A stretch of 33,740 nt of DNA, taken from NCBI GenBank assembly GCA_017623595.1, contig JAGAOU010000061.1, positions 1 through 33,740 of the forward strand, written 5' to 3'. Position numbers and translations under genes: made by a program. A model generated the notes under the pieces. That model did not search any database. It was not told where the DNA came from and saw nothing but the letters and a program-made list of their open reading frames with translations. This DNA is from Clostridia bacterium (GTDB lineage Bacteria > Bacillota > Clostridia > Oscillospirales > UBA644). Shown here piece by piece: positions 31,061-33,740 of the stretch. How positions within the stretch are numbered: the stretch's first letter is position 1; each line of letters opens with the position of its first letter.

Positions 31061-32680
31061 ATGTCCCCCATCGTACTCACCATCACAATCATCGCCGCAG
31101 CCGTCGTTTTGCTGATCATCTTCCTCTGTTCCATTTACAAAGTGGCAGACATCGACAAAGCTCTGATCATCACCGGCGGAAAAGAACCCGTCATCAAGGT
31201 CTCGGGCGGTAGCTTTGTTATCCCCATTTTCCGCAAGGCTCAGTATTTTGATCTGTGCATGCTGACCGTTAAGGCGGACAAGGACGAGATCAAAACCATC
31301 ACATCTGTCCCCATCGTCACCGACTGGACCGCCCAGATCCGTCCCGACACAAGAAACGTAGACAATCTGAAAAAGGCCATCGTTTCCTTTAAGGAACGGG
31401 GCTCTGAGGGTATTATTCAGGACGTCAAGCTGACCCTCACAGGTGCCGTCCGTGACATCGTAGCCTCCATGACCCCCGAAGCGGTGCTCCGCGACAAGGC
31501 AGAATTTGCACAAAAGGTCCGCACCACCGTGGAAGACGAAATGACCAACATGGGCATGGAGCTGGTCTCCCTGAACATTCAGGATATTTCCGACCACAAC
31601 AACTACTATAACAACATCGCAGCTTTGGACATGGAAGATAAGCGCCGCGAAGCCGAAAACAAAAAGGCCATTGTAGATCAAGAGGTCCGTCATCAGAAGG
31701 CGGAATCGGAAAAGGTTGCCGCTCAGAAGGAACTGGAAACCGAGCTTGCCGTGGCCGAAAAGAAGCGGGACAATGACCTGCGCAAGGCAGAATTCAAGGT
31801 TCAGACAGACAAAGCCAATGCAGACGCAGCCATCGCAGGCGAACTGCAGAAAACCATCCGCATGCAGGAAGTGGCCGCCCAGCAGGGTCGTGTAGAGGTT
31901 GTCCGTCAGGAACAGGCAAACCTTGCCGCCACCAAGGAAAAGGAAGTTATCGCCACCCGTGCCCATGCGGAAAAGCAGCGCCGTCAGATTGAAGCGGAAG
32001 CGGAAGCAGACGTACAGAAGATCGACGCCGACGCAAAGGTGCAGGTCGCGGAAAAGAAGGCAAACGCCGTTAAGATTGAAGCCGACGCCACTGCGGAAAA
32101 AATCCGCAAGGAAGGCTCCGCCACCGCCGATGTAACCAAGCAGACCGGTTTTGCGGAAGCTGAGGTTGCAAAGCAGAAGGGTCTGGCCGAAGCGGAAATC
32201 GCAAAACAAAAGGGTCTGGCCGAAGCCGAAGCCGAACGGGCAAGACTGATGGCTCAGGCAGAGGGTGAACGTGCCCTGGCAGAAGCCCGCGCATCCAACG
32301 AAAAGGTCAACTTCGAAATCGAAAAGATCAAGATCGAAACCGAAGCCCGCATTGAAATTGCCACCAAGACCGCTCAGATCATGGCAAACCTGGGTCAGAA
32401 TGCGGAATTCGTCAACATCGGCGGCAGTTCTCCCGCCACCAACGGCGCTACAGGCAACGTGCTTTTGGACACCCTTGCAGGAATCCCCACGCTGATGAAA
32501 ACGCTTGACACTCAGAATCAAGCCCTCAACGGAAAGCCCATGAACGAGGAAGTGCGCCAGCTGGTGGAATCCCTCGTAGGCCCCATGAAGGGAATTCTGG
32601 TCAACAAGGAAGAGGTCTCCGTGGCTCCGAAGACGGAACCCGCTCCCGAAATCTCCCTCCCCGACGGAACGGATGAATAA
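31061..32680 (+). CDS. Flotillin-like SPFH/band 7 protein
   Basis: The 539-residue protein has one N-terminal hydrophobic segment (about 3-24), an SPFH/band 7 domain (about 26-190, with KVADIDKALIITGGKEP and SLNIQDISDHN at its ends) and a long Ala/Glu/Lys/Gln coiled coil (about 195-440). A C-terminal segment (450-539) with GNVLLDTLAGIPTLMKTLD follows. This is the flotillin layout; flotillins form membrane scaffolds that affect membrane order and signalling. The coiled coil carries three tandem 11-residue repeats of KQKGLAEAEIA. ATG 31061 is chosen because AAGGAG lies 8 bases before it and only 2 before ATG 31055. The next gene follows after 32 bases and may be its partner, in the position that NfeD genes often take. 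Confidence 0.88.
   Translation: MSPIVLTITIIAAAVVLLIIFLCSIYKVADIDKALIITGGKEPVIKVSGGSFVIPIFRKAQYFDLCMLTVKADKDEIKTITSVPIVTDWTAQIRPDTRNVDNLKKAIVSFKERGSEGIIQDVKLTLTGAVRDIVASMTPEAVLRDKAEFAQKVRTTVEDEMTNMGMELVSLNIQDISDHNNYYNNIAALDMEDKRREAENKKAIVDQEVRHQKAESEKVAAQKELETELAVAEKKRDNDLRKAEFKVQTDKANADAAIAGELQKTIRMQEVAAQQGRVEVVRQEQANLAATKEKEVIATRAHAEKQRRQIEAEAEADVQKIDADAKVQVAEKKANAVKIEADATAEKIRKEGSATADVTKQTGFAEAEVAKQKGLAEAEIAKQKGLAEAEAERARLMAQAEGERALAEARASNEKVNFEIEKIKIETEARIEIATKTAQIMANLGQNAEFVNIGGSSPATNGATGNVLLDTLAGIPTLMKTLDTQNQALNGKPMNEEVRQLVESLVGPMKGILVNKEEVSVAPKTEPAPEISLPDGTDE
32138..32236 (+). repeat. Three 33-bp tandem repeats inside the flotillin coiled coil
   Basis: Units start at 32138, 32171 and 32204 and encode KQ(T/K)G(F/L)AEAE(V/I)AK-type 11-residue repeats. 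The hendecad spacing fits a right-handed coiled coil. Length could vary between strains by slippage. Confidence 0.75.
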
Positions 32681-32712
32681 CAAATTCTTCTGAAACGAAA
32701 GGACGTTTTTCT

Positions 32713-33207
32713 ATGAAAACCGCGGTCGAACATTCCGTATACGGCATTATCACCTACGAAGAAAGCATTTGGACAGGATCCAGAACATTGTATGTCAACG
32801 GTCAGGCTTTGGAAAAACAATCCAGAAACACCTTTGTCCTTGTACGGGACAAACAAACTACTTACTTTACCCTCAAGGGAAGCTACCTCAGCGGACTTAA
32901 GCTTACCGTTGACAACCAAACCTTCCCCATCATCGCAGGCCCAAAGTGGTATGAAGTGCTGATTGTGGTCACCATGGCACTGCTTTATCTCGTTTGGGCA
33001 AATGTCCCCACGCTGGTGGTTCATCTGCCCGTCATCGGCGGTGCCGTCGGCGGTGCAATCTGCGGCGGTGTTTCAATCTTCTCTTTGTATCTGATGAAAC
33101 TGCAGCAAAACCCGGGAATGAAGATTCTCATCGGATTGAGCATGGGTGTGTTGACCTTCGCTATTACCTACGTAGTGGCGATGCTCTTTCTCTCCGTAGT
33201 CATGTAA
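32713..33207 (+). CDS. Small membrane protein of unknown family, flotillin neighbour
   Basis: The 164-residue protein has an N-terminal beta-rich part (residues 1-75, with YGIITYEESIWTGSRTLYVNG and RDKQTTYFTLKG) and three hydrophobic segments (about 81-97, 106-128, 136-163). The second is very rich in Gly (GGAVGGAICGG). I do not recognise the family, and it is not a classical NfeD, which has an OB-fold domain at the C-terminus. AAGGA precedes ATG 32713. It follows the flotillin gene by 32 bases with no terminator between, so the two are co-transcribed and may act together at the membrane. Confidence 0.7.
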   Translation: MKTAVEHSVYGIITYEESIWTGSRTLYVNGQALEKQSRNTFVLVRDKQTTYFTLKGSYLSGLKLTVDNQTFPIIAGPKWYEVLIVVTMALLYLVWANVPTLVVHLPVIGGAVGGAICGGVSIFSLYLMKLQQNPGMKILIGLSMGVLTFAITYVVAMLFLSVVM

Positions 33208-33226
33208 CCTATCACAAAAACCAAGA

Positions 33227-33258
33227 AGCACGGCACAGGATGTGCCGTGCTGTATTAT
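33227..33258 (+). terminator. Terminator of the flotillin operon
   Basis: AGCACGGCACA (33227-33237), loop GGA, TGTGCCGTGCT (33241-33251), then GTATTATAT. The stem is strong and the T-tract poor. Confidence 0.7.
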
Positions 33259-33456
33259 ATAGCACATAGCAACGGTTTTGACAAGTCGTAATTGTTGTCT
33301 TTTCTCTTCAATTTGTTGGATGAGATTCCTCATGCTTTACAAACGCTTCGCCGACACGCAAAGAGAGAAGCCCACCTTCTGAATTCATGATCCGTCCCAT
33401 CGAACCCGAAAATTCCGAAAAATTTATTAAATGCTTTTCCATTTACGGATTTCCTA
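33259..33456. other. Non-coding gap with no recognised content
   Basis: Between the flotillin terminator and the next promoter I see no gene, repeat or convincing RNA fold. Confidence 0.55.
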
Positions 33457-33485
33457 TTGCAAAATGGAAAAAATTATGTTATAAT
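33457..33485 (+). promoter_or_regulatory. Promoter of the NifU-like gene
   Basis: TTGCAA (33457-33462), 17 bases and TATAAT (33480-33485). Confidence 0.7.
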
Positions 33486-33534
33486 AGTTTAGTTAAAAAA
33501 CTATTATCCGGATTTTTGAAAGGAGTTACACAAT

Positions 33535-33740
33535 ATGATCTATTCTCACGAAGTCGAAAACATGTGTATCGTCGCCAAGGGTCCGCACCACGGTCCCGCT
33601 CCGATTCCCGAAGAAGGGAAATGGATTAAGGCGAAAGAGGTCAAAGACATTTCCGCTCTGACCCACGGTATCGGTTGGTGTGCCCCCCAGCAGGGCACCT
33701 GCAAACTGACCCTGAACGTCAAGGAAGGCATCATCGAGGA
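33535..33740 (+). CDS. N-terminal part of a NifU-like iron-sulfur scaffold protein (cut by window edge)
   Basis: From ATG 33535 the frame is open to the window end (68 complete codons). The sequence VAKGPHHGPAPIPEEGKW and then HGIGWCAPQQGTCKLTLNV matches the opening of a NifU/IscU-like scaffold family common in gut Bacillota, in which WCAPQQG carries the first conserved cysteine. Such proteins assemble iron-sulfur clusters. AAAGGAG lies about 9 bases upstream and a promoter 50 bases upstream. The other cysteines lie outside the window. Confidence 0.75.
   Translation, partial: MIYSHEVENMCIVAKGPHHGPAPIPEEGKWIKAKEVKDISALTHGIGWCAPQQGTCKLTLNVKEGIIE

Noticed and set aside
31004..32683. 559-codon minus-strand open frame.
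   Set aside because: It is antisense to the flotillin coiled coil. The repetitive Phe, Cys and Gly-rich product follows from the Lys/Ala/Glu codons of the real gene, and there is no start signal.

Overview
The window reads as a chromosomal segment of an anaerobic Bacillota, class Clostridia, most likely an uncultivated gut lineage near Oscillospirales or Christensenellales. This rests on textbook sigma-A promoters (TTGACA-17-TATAAT), strong GGAGG ribosome sites with occasional TTG/GTG starts, a PadR-DUF1700-DUF4097 operon, a clostridial PssA-Psd pair, an N-terminal piece of a NifU-like protein, and many cytoplasmic glycoside hydrolases. Species-level placement is not possible from sequence inspection alone.

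Left arm (1-1934): the end of an unidentified gene and its terminator, then an array of short hairpins (179-355), a second inverted-repeat element, and a graveyard of decayed genes. The graveyard holds a 27-codon stub, a GH78 rhamnosidase with a frameshift and a large internal deletion, an unrecognised fragment, and a glycosidase tail.

1935-8065: a compact GH36 alpha-galactosidase is followed by an AT-rich two-gene unit. It has one perfect promoter and encodes an AspT/YidE-type transporter with two RCK_C domains, then a protein with an N-terminal TIR domain, five predicted membrane segments and C-terminal Sel1 repeats. Topology suggests a receptor with the TIR NADase inside and the Sel1 repeats outside. 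I found no described system with this pairing, and it is the best candidate for something new. A GNAT gene follows.

8067-13790: an AraC regulator, apparently leaderless, diverges from a MATE exporter. Then come an XRE regulator with membrane segments, a zinc-ribbon membrane protein, a possible small membrane peptide, a GNAT acetyltransferase and a CE1-like esterase.

13799-22233: a DUF4091 protein diverges from a CE4 deacetylase. These are followed by a membrane metallophosphoesterase, pssA-psd (phosphatidylethanolamine synthesis), a DUF5104-type lipoprotein, and a metallophosphoesterase paired with an HGSNAT-like membrane acyltransferase.

22235-30816, all on the minus strand apart from one small Cys-rich gene: the operon padR-DUF1700-DUF4097 with a clear operator, and a four-gene operon GH2-apt-GH110-ABC-F. 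The second operon joins host-type glycan hydrolases to purine salvage and a ribosome-acting ATPase.

30982-33740: a flotillin with a novel small membrane partner, then the start of a NifU-like iron-sulfur scaffold gene cut by the window edge. No rRNA, tRNA, CRISPR array or intact insertion sequence was seen.
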